Source of the DNA: Przewalskia tangutica
Taxonomy: Eukaryota > Streptophyta > Magnoliopsida > Solanales > Solanaceae
DNA: 64,000 nt
NCBI GenBank assembly: GCA_029844215.1
Contig: CM056723.1
Coordinates: forward strand, 83,072,790-83,136,789
Reading direction: 5' to 3'
The translations under genes were made by a program, and so were the position numbers. Below, one piece after another: positions 12,863 to 24,368 of the stretch. How positions within the stretch are numbered: the stretch's first letter is position 1; every line of letters starts with the position of its first letter. Under the pieces are notes generated by a model that had not been told where the DNA came from, searched no databases, and saw only the letters and a list, made by a program, of their open reading frames with translations.

Positions 12863-12866
12863 CTTT

Positions 12867-15276
12867 TGTCACGACCGTTCGGGGCGTGGTGGTGCCTGCG
12901 GGGCACCCAGTAGTCATACATCGAGTAACCGCGGAATATAAAACAAGGCGAAGCGATTTATAAAATAAGACACGGTTTATCGATGAAAAGCTTGCCTTTT
13001 GGCATAATATAAATAACTCAAGTTTTGCGATTCATCCCATTGTACAATAGTACTACAGACCTCTAAGGAAGTAAACAACTATGGCGGGACGGGGCCCCGC
13101 CATACCTACAGTACAAAACTATCTACAATCTGAGGAGATCATACCCAAAGTAGAGCCTCGGAGAAGATGGAGCTCACGACACAGCAAAGATCCTAGGATG
13201 TGGATCTAGCACTGCTTTGCCACCTGCGGCATGAGCGGCCCGAAGGAGGTCGATCTACAAGGTACCAAGTATGTGAAACTATAAACTACTTAAAATTAAA
13301 TCAAAGTATTAAAAACAATATCACAAATACAATCGGCTCGATTGCACATAGTGCCGCATCCTGAACAACAACGATAATAGGAAAAGCGTAGCGAGTCTAT
13401 TCTAGGCGCGAATGATCGAAGCAAGGCGATCGCCCGTAGTATCGTGCGTGCCTAGTCACGGACTTCCGCGGCCGCATGGGTCCCGCGGACCGCGTGAGAT
13501 ATTTCGCATCGGGGCAGCGACCCGACATCCGCCTAGGCTCCGCGGCCGCATAGCCTCAAAAGACGCGTAGTCTCAGCGGACCGCGTAGGAGTCCGCGTCG
13601 GGCTAAGCGCCGGAATGATCAATCTGGAGCATACGGCTGCTCGCATAGTCTCGCGGACGCGTAGGCCGTATAGACCCGCGTCGAGGCAAGCCGCGGTATA
13701 ACGATCGAGGGTAGGTGATACAATAACGATACAATGGACTTACGGTTAGCAGCGTAAGCCGGCAAGAATGACCCCTTTACGGCATTACAAGATACTAACA
13801 CGGTGGCGTCATAACATGTCTACTTATCAAACAATCTTACTACACTTAACGAAATCAATACAAGGCTTTTATAAACAAAACAAGTAAGCAGTTCCTTTTT
13901 ATCTTCTTAACATTATACCTAACTTCCCATAAAGCGGTATAACTCTTACGCTTTTGTTTTAAAAACCAAATATTTATCTTACATTAAAAATGATTGATAT
14001 TCTTTTGAAATGTTTTGATTCTTTGTTATTGGGCTTAAGCGTGAGGCATTCTGTAAGTATTATTCGAGCTTAAGCGTGAGGCATTACCATAAGTATTATT
14101 AGAGCTTAAGTCAAAGACATTGCCGTAGTTATTATTCGGGTAACACGTATGCGTCTACCGTACTATATATTATAAAATATCATGCTTTAGGAAGAATCAC
14201 ATACCTTCTCGTGAAAACCACGCCAAGTTGAATATGTCGCGAGAGAGTCGACTATAATAGTCACAGATATCTATCAAAAGCGCTCGAGGTCATTCTAAGC
14301 GGGGTTCATAATTCTCTGGAAAGTCGGGCAGCACAACCCTACGGTGAGCTATGTAAGTCTCTTGTGAAAGCAGTCTATGTGAGTCTGATTCAATTATTCT
14401 TCTTTTAAACCGCCTACTTTGTGATAGCAGTTCAATTCTATACGTGATATTCTTCTAAGTATCTAATACTTATTCTAATACTACAACGTAAGTATTCTCT
14501 AATTCAAAGAGGGTTAGGATTAGTTACCTCGGTAAGCCCAATAATATCCTAGATAAAGTCGCGCTGAGCAAGGTTTAGCTCTAAGTTATGCGCTCAGGTA
14601 GCTCAGAAACCTTAGAAGTTCTTCATAACTTCTACTAAGGACTAAGGGATTTGGGCTAGGGTATTTTGGGCATTATAACGGTACTAGAAGACAACTTTTC
14701 TACCAAGGGAGGGGGGGTAGATTTCGGCTAGCTAGGGGGGGGTAGGCCTCGGCCAAGCTCTCGAGGAAGGGGGTGTTGGACGAATTGCTAACAAAGGGAG
14801 AGGGAAGGATTTTTAGACTTGGAAAGCTTTTGTGGATGAAGAACTCTTCATCTCAAGAGGGGTATTTATAGCTCAAGCCTTGGCCAACCAATGGTCAAGA
14901 TGAAGACAAGTGCAAGGCAAGTGTAGGGTGAGGATTTAGGCAAGTGTCCTTGGCCAACTTGCACACAAAATATCCTACCAACTCCAAGACAAAAGAAGCC
15001 AACCCAATCGGCCCTATTGCCGTGTCAAGTCCACCAATTGGAGGGTGACAAGTGTCGCCCTCCCGTTGGTCCAAAATGTTTCGTCTCTCGGAAAAATCCG
15101 CAAAAATACTAAATGACATAGTCGGAATTTTCTCTACGAAAGCTGTGGAAACGTTTCATCGGAAAACGATTCTTCTAGTGTGTTGTGCACAAATAAAACG
15201 TCCAAGGCTAACTTTAAAGCCAAACTTTTTGTACGTATTCCCTTACGTACATACTCTGGAAATACGGGGTATAACA
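12867..15276 (-). repeat. 5' LTR of element C
   Basis: Begins at the left with TGTCACGACC and ends at 15276 with TATAACA, giving TG...CA on the minus strand. It contains the GC-rich island (about 13405-13705), the paired TTATAAC motif (about 13913-13946), G-run tracts (about 14706-14775) and a TATA box (14863-14870). As the 5' LTR it would be the promoter of C. Confidence 0.92.
14863..14870 (-). promoter_or_regulatory. TATA box of element C promoter
   Basis: TATAAATA on the minus strand, about 410 bp inside the LTR start (15276). The position relative to the LTR start matches D (19531), H (35273) and I (47650). Confidence 0.65.
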
Positions 15277-15539
15277 TGTACCACCCACAACGTGCTCCAA
15301 TGAGAGGGTGACAAGTGTCGCCCTCTTGTTGGTCCAAAATGTTTCGTCTCTCGGAAAAATCCGCAAAAATTAAAAATGACATAGCCGGAATTTTCCCTAC
15401 GAAAGCTGTGGAAACGTTTCGTCGAAAAACGACTCTAACCGGGTGTTGTGCACAAAATAATTCGGCCAAGCCACTTTAAAAGCCCAAACTTTTCTACGTA
15501 CGTCCTTACGTACATACTCTGGAAATACGGGGTATAACA
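15277..15539 (-). mobile_element. LTR B, right part (LTR start)
   Basis: Continues LTR B on the far side of element C: CCCACAACG, the GAGAGGGTGACAAG stretch, and the LTR start ending ...GGGGTATAACA at 15539. No polypurine tract follows, so this is either a 5' LTR or a solo LTR. It abuts a family-A tandem repeat unit at 15540, showing that B was inserted into the array of A2. Confidence 0.85.
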
Positions 15540-15781
15540 CTTATCAAGGCACACTTAGAATAATTCTCAATTAATCAAGCCAAAGTACTTATCAAGGCAC
15601 ACTTAGAATAATTCTAAATTAATCAAGCCAAAGTACTTATCAAGGCACACTTAGAATAATTCTCAATTAATCAAGCCAAACTACTTATCAAGGCACACTT
15701 AGAATAATTCTCAATTAATCAAGCCAAAGTACTTATCAAGGCACACTTAGAATAATTCTCAATTAATCAAGCCAAAGTACT
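15540..15781 (-). repeat. 48-bp tandem array inside LTR A2
   Basis: Five copies of a 48-bp unit containing AATAATTCTCAATTAATCAAG, nearly identical to one another. The unit corresponds to one half of the 95-bp unit of A1. LTR B was inserted at its left edge, so the original array may have been longer. Confidence 0.95.
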
Positions 15782-17590
15782 ACGTATGTACATTCTTTTC
15801 AAAAGACTCCTTTTTGTGTAAAACCCCAAGATACTAACACCCGTAGTATCAAGGTGTGTCTATTTTTCAAGTAAGTTACTACACTCTTAGAAAACTCATT
15901 TCAAATCTTGAAATCAAGTAACTTCAAATTTTCACAATCTAGGCAACTTATGCCCATTAATCAAAATAGACAACTTCCTAAACCTTCCAAAAAGCCGTTA
16001 TAACCAACTTCCCATAAAGCAGTTATAACCCTTTATGGTTTTTAGACAATTTCATTCCCTTTTTATAACCAAGAGACTTATACTTAAAACCAAGTATCAC
16101 AAACTTTCAAATCAAGTTTCTTAACGTTCAAAAATACTTCGAGTCTCTTAATATATAGAAAACAAGTTTCTTCTACTTTTAAACCTCAAGTAACTCACAC
16201 CTTTAAGACAAGTTACTTCTCTTAAATCATGTCATTTCTCCTCTTTTAAAACAATTAAGTAAATCACTCCTTTGACTCCCCTAAAGTCATTATAATGACC
16301 TTTAGGTTTTGTAATTAAGGCACTAGCCAAAAGGTTTGGAAACCATTTCCTTTTCAAGACTCCATGTACTTTAAGTAAAATACTTTCACTTTTAAGAATC
16401 CAAACTTCACCAAGGACATGGATTATACAACTTACAATTTAAACATCAAAGTACAATCAAGGGAGTACATAGAAAAAATTCTACTTTAGGAAATCCAAAT
16501 ACAACCAAGGAATGGATCATTTAAGGAGTAGGAAATACTTTCTTTATCTTAAGTAATCATGCTAGAAGAGGAGATAGTTCACATACCTTTCCAGCTAAAT
16601 CCACAAGCTAAGCCGAATACGCCGTACGTAGAAGTGTCAACCTATAATGGTCACAACAAGACTATCAACTTCTAGTCTCTAATGTAGAATAATACTAAGT
16701 ATACGGTCTCTAATTCTACGAAAAATCGGGCAGCACTTCCTTTGCTTCTACTCACTTTGCCACATTTTTCAAGGCCGAATACAATAACCAACATGCCACA
16801 TTTAAGGCTCAAAACAACAACCAAACAAAGGGGATTACACGCCTTACAATACGTGTAAAATTCCGCCCCACAATTCATATCAAGTAGTATAAAATCCAAG
16901 CCATTCTCGGCCAACTTATAACCAACAACACTAAGTCTTTTCCAATCCTTTTCCAATTCCAAGTTCTAAGGTCTAACATGTTATATAGTTATAAACCACT
17001 TCAACAACTACAATTTCCTTCTTACACAACATGCGACGACTTAAACGAATAATCAACTTGAATTGTAGTCTTAAGGCTAACATGCTAGTATTCGGATTAG
17101 GGTTCCAATAGTCAATACACTTATCAAACTTCATACTATATATCTCATGCTTGTTAATATCCATAGCTACAACAACAAGTAATCTTAATTACTAAAACGA
17201 CAAGATTATACCTTTAGAAGCCCTTAAAAATTTCCAAGATTCAAAGTCGCTCCTTAGCAAATTCTTAGTTCCTTTCCTTATGTTCCAATCCGCTCCAAGC
17301 ACTCCTTAGAAGCCTATGAAGAACCCATCTTCAAGTTCCAACTTCAAAGTTGAAGAACTCTTTAAGTTTCCTCCTTGCGACTAATACGAAAACGTCGTTT
17401 TTCCGCAATATTTCTATTGAGATATCCTTACAATACACTCATGAACCTTGGTTTAAAGTCTTGTGGCTAATGGATCACAAACTAAAAAATTTTGTGTGGG
17501 AAGGGAGGCAAACCCGAGAGCTCTCAAGGCTAAGCTCAATGTTCTCTCAATTTTTCTAAGTGTAAAATGCCAAGTCTTGCACTAGTATGA

Positions 17591-17596
17591 TATATA
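17591..17596 (-). promoter_or_regulatory. Probable TATA box of LTR A2
   Basis: TATATA in the same context as in A1 and A3, about 485 bp from the LTR start and followed by the shared TAGTGCAAGAC stretch on the minus strand. Confidence 0.45.
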
Positions 17597-18081
17597 AAAC
17601 ACATTGGATGGCTTAGACTTAAACAAATGGGTGGCTAAGATGAAGATCACAAGGATTAAGCACAAGTGGCAAGTTGACCTTGGTCAACAATCTCAAGCTA
17701 GCAAGACTTATCTTCCACCATGGTAAATGACCATTTTACCCTTACACATTTCGACCAAGACCAAGTGTGGGGGTGCCACGTGTCGCCCTCTCATTCGTTC
17801 ATAAAATTTCGTAACCCTCGTGGGCTCCACAAAACGTAAACTTCCTCGGGTGGGCCCCACGTGACCAAATCCGTAAAAATAAATTTCCATAAGGTTAAGA
17901 GTTCCATACTCTTCAAATAATGCATTTTGAGAATCCAATTCTCAACATCGAACATTTTTCCTTTCCGACGTTCGGAAGATTTTTCCGCCGGAAAAATAAT
18001 TCTTCCCTTCGTACTAATTTCCAAGTCTCGATTCCTTACGTAAATTCTCTTATACATGTCCTGGACTTACGGGGTGTAACA

Positions 18082-18759
18082 ATACTCCTTGGTGTTGTTA
18101 TATCATAGACTGCCGGCAGTGAGGAAGGAATTCCACGGGCATGATTGATGTTGTGGGCGTGAGACCCATTGTTATATTTTGAGTGATGACTTTGAGGGCG
18201 TGAGTCCCTGACTTGACATGACTGCTTATATGTTGTGTACTGTAGTTTGGTTATCATACATGTCTCCTGCTTTATATAGACTATTATGATTTCATTTACA
18301 GTATTTTCAGTTTCACATACTTGGTACCTGTTGTACTGACCTCCTTCGGGGGGCTGCGTTCATGCCGCAGGTAGAGGTACACCAGTTGTTGATCCTCGCT
18401 CATAGGATCACAGTTCAACATTTTGGGAAGCTCCGTTTCTCCGGAGGCTTATCTTGTGGTATGATTCCCTGAGATTGTAGGTTCTTGTACATTCAGGGGT
18501 ATGGCGGGGCCCTATCCCGTCATAGTTGTTATAAAATTCGTAAGTGCAGTAAATCTTTGTTGTGGGCAGGGTTTGTAAGGGATTTAACTGTTCGATATTG
18601 ATATATATACAGGAAGGTAACCGTTTTGGTTAGCCTGTTGCTTATTTTATGTCTTGTTTCATGCTTAAGTTTTTATTTCCGCTGATTTTCTCTGATGATT
18701 GTATCACTAGGGTGCCCGGGGTAAGGCACCAATCACGGGCCGGAGGTCGGGTCGTGACA
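18082..18759 (+). mobile_element. Element G: 3' end of a plus-strand LTR
   Basis: Matches the last 600-700 bp of the LTRs of H (about 37450-38030) and D: GTGAGGAAGGAATTCCACGG, TTGGTTATCATACATGTCTC, the CTCCGGAGG region, then the LTR end GTCGTGACA at 18759. The next five bases, CAATA, should be one copy of its target duplication. Integrase sequence of host K starts immediately after. The left side is cut by A2, so the rest of G lies outside the window. It ends in integrase of K on the minus strand, so it was inserted in the opposite orientation. Confidence 0.85.
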
Positions 18760-19120
18760 CAATAGGTGACCTGCACTTCCTCCCATATAAGGCCTCATAC
18801 GGGGCCATCTGAATACTCGAATGGTAGTTGTTGTTATACGCAAACTCAACGAGTGGCAAATGATCTTCCCAGCTACCCCTGAAATTGATAACACATGATC
18901 TCAACATATCCTCAAGTGTCTGAATAGTACGTTCTGCCTGCCCATCGGTTTGAGGATGAAATATTGTACTGAGACTCACTTGTGTCCCTAATCCCTTCTG
19001 GAATGACCTCCAGAAGTTATCTATAAACTGAACCCCTCTATCAGATATAATTGATATAGGAACCCCGTGCAGTCTCAAAATCTCCCTGATATATAACCTA
19101 GCGTAGTCCTCAGCCGAGTA
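18760..19120 (-). pseudogene. K: integrase catalytic core, intact frame
   Basis: One uninterrupted minus-strand frame of about 120 codons carries the second half of a Tekay-like integrase core. The second catalytic Asp is in SDRG (codon at 19040-19042) and the Glu is in TDGQAER (codon at 18932-18934), exactly 35 residues apart, the DD35E spacing of retroviral-type integrases. After these come LEDMLR, FAYNN and [11 protein letters not shown]. The first Asp is in the separate piece at 34360-34837. The two pieces were split by insertion of D, and the frame reads across when D and one GAGTA copy are left out. The left end is cut by G. All CAG/CTG sites here look normal, unlike in C, D or I. Confidence 0.9.
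19116..19120. repeat. Target duplication of element D, left copy
   Basis: GAGTA directly before the LTR start at 19121. The same five bases follow the LTR end at 34360-34364. Removing D and one copy restores a continuous integrase frame of K, so this is a true insertion duplication. Confidence 0.95.
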
Positions 19121-21552
19121 TGTTATACCCCGTATTTTCAGAGTATGTACGTGAGGGTGTACGTACAAAAGTTAGCCTAAGTAAAAGACCTTGGACGAAA
19201 ACGTTTGTGCACAACTCGCTAAAAGAATCGTTTTTCGACGAAACGTTTTACTAGACTCGCGTAGGATAAATTCCGGCTATGTCATTTATAATTTTTGCGG
19301 ATTTTTCCGAGAGACGAAACATTTTGGACCAACGGGAGGGTGACACTTGTCACCCTCATTGGACGGCAAGAATGGGCAATTGTTGGCACGTTTTTTGTGC
19401 CATTTCCTTAGTCAAGGAGTTGGTAGGATATTTTGTGTAGTAGATGGATAAGGACACTTGCCTAAATCCTCACCCTACACTTGCCTTGCACTTGGCATCA
19501 TCTTGGCCATTGGTTGGCCTTTGCTTGACCTATAAATACCCCCCTTAAGATGAAGAGTTCTTCATCCACAAATCATTTCTCCAAGTCTTGAACAATCCCT
19601 CCTCTCTTAAAGCTTCGTCCAAGCCTCACTCCCCATGTGAAGGCCCTTGGCGAATACCCCCTAAAAAAGCGCTAGCCGAAACAATACCCCCCTCCCTTGG
19701 TAGAAAAGTTGTCTTCCAAATACCCTAGCCCAAATCCCTTAGTACTTAGTAGAAGTTGTGAATAACTTCTAAGGGTTCTTGGAGCTATCGGAGCGTACAA
19801 ATTAGGAGCTAAACCTTGCTCAGGAGCGACTTTTATCTAGGATATTATTGGGCTTACCGAGGTAAATAATCTTATCCTTCTTTTGTAACTAGAGAATACA
19901 TACTGTAGAAGTATAGGAATAAGTATAAATACTTAGAAGGATATTAAAGAATAGAATTGAACTGTTATCACAGTAGAAGGGTATAAAAGAAGAATAATTG
20001 AACTATACTTACTTAGGACTGTTTTCACAGTAGACTTGAGTAGCTCACCGGGTAGGGAAGTGCTGCCCAATTTTCCGTAGAATAAAGGACCCTCTGCTTA
20101 GAACAGTTTACAGAGTAGTCTAGACGTTGATAGACGTGTCTGACTATTATAGGTTGATTCTCTGCGCGCGACATATTCAACTTGGCAGGTGGTTTTCGCC
20201 GAGAAGGTATGTGATTCTTCCTAAGCATGATATTTTAAAATATATATATAGTACGGTAGACGTACATATGTTAACTGAATAATAATTACGGCAATGTCTT
20301 TTGACTTAAGCCTGAATAATACTTACGACAATGTCTTTTGACTTAAGCCTGAATAATAAGAATCTTGATGCATTTCAAAAGAATACTGAATCATTTTTAA
20401 CAGAAGAGAACTAATTGGTTTTTAAACAAAAAGCTTAAGAATTATACTAGCTTTATGGGAAGTTAGGTATAACAACTTAAGAATGATAAAAAGAACTGTT
20501 TACTTACTTGCTTATGAAAACCTTGTATTGATTTCTGTAAGGTGTAGTAAGATTGATTGATAAATAGACATTTTATGATGCCACGTGTGTTAGTGTCTTG
20601 TGATATTGTGAAAGGGGGTCATTCTTGTTGTGCTTACGTTGCTGAACGGTAAGTCAGTTGTACTGTTATTATATCACCTACCCCCTTGACTTATTATACC
20701 GAGGGCTTGCCACCCGATGCGGTCTATCGGCTTATGCGATCTGTGAGACTATGCGAGCTGCGGGAGTTCAGGTTTGATCATTCGGGTGTTTTAGCCCGAC
20801 GGGGATGCCCATGCGGTGCGTGTGACTATGCGGTCTATTGAGACTATGCGGTGCGGGAGTCGGGGAGAATACCGGGGTTAGCTACCCCGATCGAGAATAC
20901 CTCATGCGAATGCATGTGTGACCTATGCGGTGCGGGAAGTCGAGGACTAGGCACGCATAATGATACTATGGGCGATTGGCCTTGCCCGATCATTCGCGGC
21001 CTAGGAAAGACCGATTACATTATATCTATTAGTGTTCTTGTTTGTGATATGACACTATGTGCAATTGAACCGATTGTATTTGCAAATGGTTTTAAATACT
21101 TGATTTCATTTAAGTACTTCTGATTTCACATACTTGGTACCTGTTGTACTGACCTCCTTCGGGGGGCTGCGTTCATGCCGCAGGTAAGGGCAAGCAGGTG
21201 CTAGATCCACATCCTTAGGATCTCTTTGCTTTGGTGTCAGGAGCTCCATCTTCTCCGGAGGCTCTACTTTTTGGGTATGATCTCCTGTATTGTAGATAGT
21301 TTTTGTACATTCAGGGTATGGCGGGGCCCTGTCCCGCCATAGTTGTTACTTCCAGAAGTGCAGAGTCCTATTATGCAGTTGGGATGTAGCGCAAAACTAT
21401 GTTTATATATATATGCCGAAAGACAACATTTTCTCACTTAAAAGCGTGTCTCATTTACAAGCTGTTTCATGTCTTGTTTTTATATTCCGATTACTCGATG
21501 TATGACTACTTGGGTGCGGGTAAGGCACGATCCACGAACGGCAGTCGTGACA
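19121..21552 (+). repeat. 5' LTR of element D
   Basis: Starts TGTTATACC and ends GTCGTGACA. It contains the TATA box (19531-19538), C-run tracts (about 19568-19690), the paired TTATAAC motif (about 20447-20485), the GC-rich island of ATGCGG-type repeats (about 20690-20965) and a 3' module (TTGGTACCTGTTGTACTGAC onward) shared with H, I and G. Between about 19950 and 20620 it is almost identical to the 3' LTR, but the GC-rich island differs strongly. Confidence 0.93.
19531..19538 (+). promoter_or_regulatory. TATA box of element D
   Basis: TATAAATA followed by CCCCCC, 410 bp into the LTR, the same arrangement as in I and H. Confidence 0.7.
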
Positions 21553-21556
21553 AAAG

Positions 21557-21568
21557 TGGTATCGAGCG
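21557..21568 (+). promoter_or_regulatory. Primer-binding site of D (variant)
   Basis: TGGTATCGAGCG, four bases (AAAG) after the LTR end. It corresponds to TGGTATCAGAGC in I; the CAG is read as CG. Confidence 0.88.
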
Positions 21569-21755
21569 ATTAATCCTCGGAAAGTGTCTGAGACCGTATC
21601 TAGTAAGTCTTGATTATCGGTGTGTTGTGCACCACACCAATAATCGAGGAGGCTATAGGATATTTAGGATTGGTTTCCATTCTTCTCACTCGAGATCGTG
21701 CCTTAGCGCTGTGTTATAAGTTGGACCCTCTAACGTATTCCTTTTACATGTGATT

Positions 21756-23030
21756 ATGCCTCCACGTAAGGCAACCCGGGCCCAGAAGGGTAAGGCTGCC
21801 GAGGGAGCTGCTAGTAGGACACCGAGAGTTATGAGGGCACAGGCCCAGTTCTTACCCGAGGCGATACCTCAGACGGCGAGTTCCATGACGCCTCCGGTCC
21901 CAGCAGAGACCACGATGCCGCACCTCGCCCCACGGCAGGCGGCGGAGTTAAGTACAAGGAGATGGCCCGGCTATTGGCTAGGATTGTGGCGGACATGAGG
22001 ATAAATTTGGATCTGGCCGATTCGATTCGGCCCGATGGCGCTGTGGTTCACCCAGGCGAGATAGTTTGAGGCTACGGGACTTCCCGAGTTGTAGCGCGAG
22101 TTTCTGGTCGAGGTCGGAGGATGATCCGCAAGAGTTCATCCGTCAGTTACAGAGGATTATGAGGGTGATCAGGGCGTCGGAGACCGAGTCCGTGATCTTC
22201 GGTTTGCATCGGCTGCGTGATACCGCAGTCGATTGGTTTGATTCGTGGGAGTTATCCCGGGGAGAGCACGCGTCCCCAGCTACTTGGGATGAGTTCTCGG
22301 AGGCTTTCCTCACTCACTTCTTGCCTCGCGGATGAGGAGGCGCGGGCGACATATTTTATTCGAGGCAGAGGGACTTGATTAGGGAGTACAATGTCGAGTT
22401 CGATTCTTTGGCTCGATATGTCCACTGCATTGGTAGCGGATATGGAGGGCGGTGCATCGCTACGTCCGGGCTAGATGATTATATGGCGAGTCTTGTGCGG
22501 GTGTGTCTCTTCACCGAGCATGGACATTACCGTATGCAGCTCATGCACTTGGATGCGAGGCGCGAGACCGACGAGTCGATAGATATCGCATCGAAGAAGG
22601 CCGGGGCCGGCGGTTCTTTGGTAGTTCTCGGGGTGGGCGGCCTCAGTGATCTAGATTTGCACCCCCGGCTCGAGCACTCCCACATCATTGTCGATCTGCC
22701 GAGTATTCGGGCGGTCACGCGGCCCGGGACTTCGGATTTCGGTAGCAAGGTGCTAACCGATCGAGTGCTTTCGGTGTGCGTTGTGGTAGATTCCATTCGG
22801 GAGCCGTAGTACTACTCGAGGAGCTTGCTATACTTGTGGCGGCAGGTCGTTATGCGAGAGTTTGTCCGACCAGGCGGCGGTAGTAGTAGGGCTCACTACG
22901 AGTGCATTCGGTTCATCATCTCCTCTGATTACTCGCCGGGCGAGTACTCATGGACCAGGTGGTGGCGGTCGTGGCGCGGGTCGCTTCTAGCGGTCCTCGA
23001 ACCGCATTTATGCCTTGTCCGGGCGAGATC
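21756..23030 (+). pseudogene. D: gag (frameshifted)
   Basis: ATG at 21756 opens MPPRKATRAQKGKAAEGA and stays open to about 21998. The Retrotrans_gag core continues in another frame at 22066-22335, with DPQEFIRQLQRIMRV, then TAVDWFDSW and a WDEFSEAFLTHF block. Later parts (EYNVEFDSLARYV near 22381) are again shifted. The zinc-knuckle region near 22740-22860 has lost its second C-x2-C-x4-H-x4-C in frame. Compared with the better copy in element I (50260-51060), many differences are at CAG, CTG or CCGG sites. The protein would form the particle shell. Confidence 0.85.
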
Positions 23031-23039
23031 AGGAGGCCT

Positions 23040-23147
23040 CACCTGATGTCGTCACAGGTACCTTATCAGTTTCTGGGTTTGATGTGTATGCTTTGATAGA
23101 TCCGGGTTCTACTCTGTCCTATATATCTCCCCTTGTTGCTAGTAGGA
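23040..23147 (+). pseudogene. D: protease start, truncated
   Basis: Encodes VYALIDPGSTLSYISPL, the aspartic-protease active-site segment (D-P-G-S-T), then reaches AGTAGGATAGG and passes directly into LTR interior sequence matching about 19949. Everything downstream in pol is deleted. The junction shares a few bases (ATAGAA) with both parents. Confidence 0.85.
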
Positions 23148-24368
23148 TAGGAATAGAATTGAACTGTTATCACAGTAGAAGGGTATAAAAGAAGAATAAT
23201 TGAACTATACTTACTTAGGACTGTTTTCACAGTAGACTTGAGTAGCTCACCGGGTAGGGAAGTGCTGCCCGATTTTCCGTAGAATAAAGGACCATCTGCT
23301 TAGAACTATTTACAGAGTAGTCTAGACGTTGATAGACGTGTCTGACTATTATAGGTTGATTCTCTGCGCGCGACATATTCAACTTGACAGGTGGTTTTCG
23401 CCGAGAAGGTATGTGATTCTTCCTAAGCATGATATTTTAAAATATATATATAGTACGGTAGACGTACATATGTTAACTAAATAATAATTACGGCAATGTC
23501 TTTTGACTTAAGCCTGAATAATACTTACGACAATGTCTTTTGACTTAAGCCTGAATAATAAGAATCTTGATGCATTTCAAAAGAATACTGAATCATTTTT
23601 AACAGAAGAGAACTAATTGGTTTTTAAACAAAAAGCTTAAGAATTATACTAGCTTTATGGGAAGTTAGGTATAACAACTTAAGAATGATAAAAAGAACTG
23701 TTTACTTACTTGCTTATGAAAACCTTGTATTGATTTATGTAAGGTGTAGTAAGATTGATTGATAAATAGACATTTTATGATGCCACGTGTGTTAGTGTCT
23801 TGTGATATTGTGAAAGGGGGTCATTCTTGTTGTGCTTACGTTCTTTGAGCGGTAAGTCGGTTATCTTGTTATTATATCACCTACCCTTGACTTATTATAC
23901 AGGGCTTGCCACCCTTGACGCGGTCTATACGGCTATGCGGTCTGTGAGACTATGCGGTGTGGGAGTTCGAGGATTGATCATTAGGGTGTTTTAGCCCGTC
24001 ACGAGGATGCCTATGCGATGCGTGTGACTATGCGGTCTATTGAGACTATGCGGTGCGGGAGTCGAGGAGGTGCAGGGGTTAGCTACCCCGTCGAGGAATA
24101 CCTCGTGCGGGTGCGTGTGTGACTATGCGGTGCGGGAAGTCGGTGACTAGGCAGCATAATGATACTATGGGCGATTGGCCTTGCCCGATCATTCGCGGCC
24201 TAGGAAAGACCGGTTACATTATATCTATTAGTGTTCTTGTTTGTGATATGACACTATGTGCAATTGAACCGATTGTATTTGCAAATGGTTTTAAATACTT
24301 TGATTTCATTTAAGTACTTTCTGATTTCACATACTTGGTACTGTTGTACTAACCTCCTTCGGTGTGTT
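23148..24368 (+). repeat. 3' LTR of element D, left part, lacking its first 0.8 kb
   Basis: Matches 19949-21160 of the 5' LTR. Between 23150 and 23820 only a handful of bases differ. From 23830 to 24320 (GC-rich island) differences are frequent. It is interrupted at 24368 by element F. The last five bases, GTGTT, are one copy of the target duplication of F. Confidence 0.92.
24364..24368. repeat. Target duplication of element F, left copy
   Basis: GTGTT directly before TGTCACGACC; the second copy is 33959-33963, followed by CATGCCGCAGG of the D LTR. Confidence 0.95.

Larger units (their letters stand above)
5651..15276 (-). mobile_element. Element C: complete Tekay-like chromovirus, minus strand
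   Basis: A full LTR retrotransposon of about 9.6 kb. Its 3' LTR is 5651-8055, the polypurine tract and palindrome are 8056-8087, the gag-pol region follows, the primer-binding site is 12850-12862, and the 5' LTR is 12867-15276. The two LTRs are 2405 and 2410 bp and align end to end. The 4.8-kb internal part carries gag, protease, RT, RNase H, integrase and a chromodomain-like tail in that order, all with many frame breaks. It lies inside LTR B (3103-5650 and 15277-15539). I could not identify a clean 5-bp target duplication: the left flank reads CACTT and the right TGTAC. Confidence 0.93.
15540..18081 (-). mobile_element. Element A2: family-A LTR, 5' part
   Basis: Minus-strand family-A LTR starting at 18081 with TGTTACACC and running left to its tandem array, where B interrupts it. 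Parts in order are the LTR start, TATA-like TATATA (17591-17596), the paired TTATAAC motif (about 15990-16037) and the array (15540-15781). It aligns with A1 and A3 along its length. On the right it abuts LTR G (18082), its insertion host. Confidence 0.85.

Noticed and set aside
8056..12866. Repeat-induced or deamination mutation as the cause of broken frames in C
   Set aside because: Those processes give C-to-T changes. Here the typical change shortens CAG/CTG to CG and creates CG sites, with many indels.
5646..15281. Target duplication for element C
   Set aside because: Flanks CACTT and TGTAC do not match. The host LTR sequence is continuous across, but a duplication cannot be shown as written.
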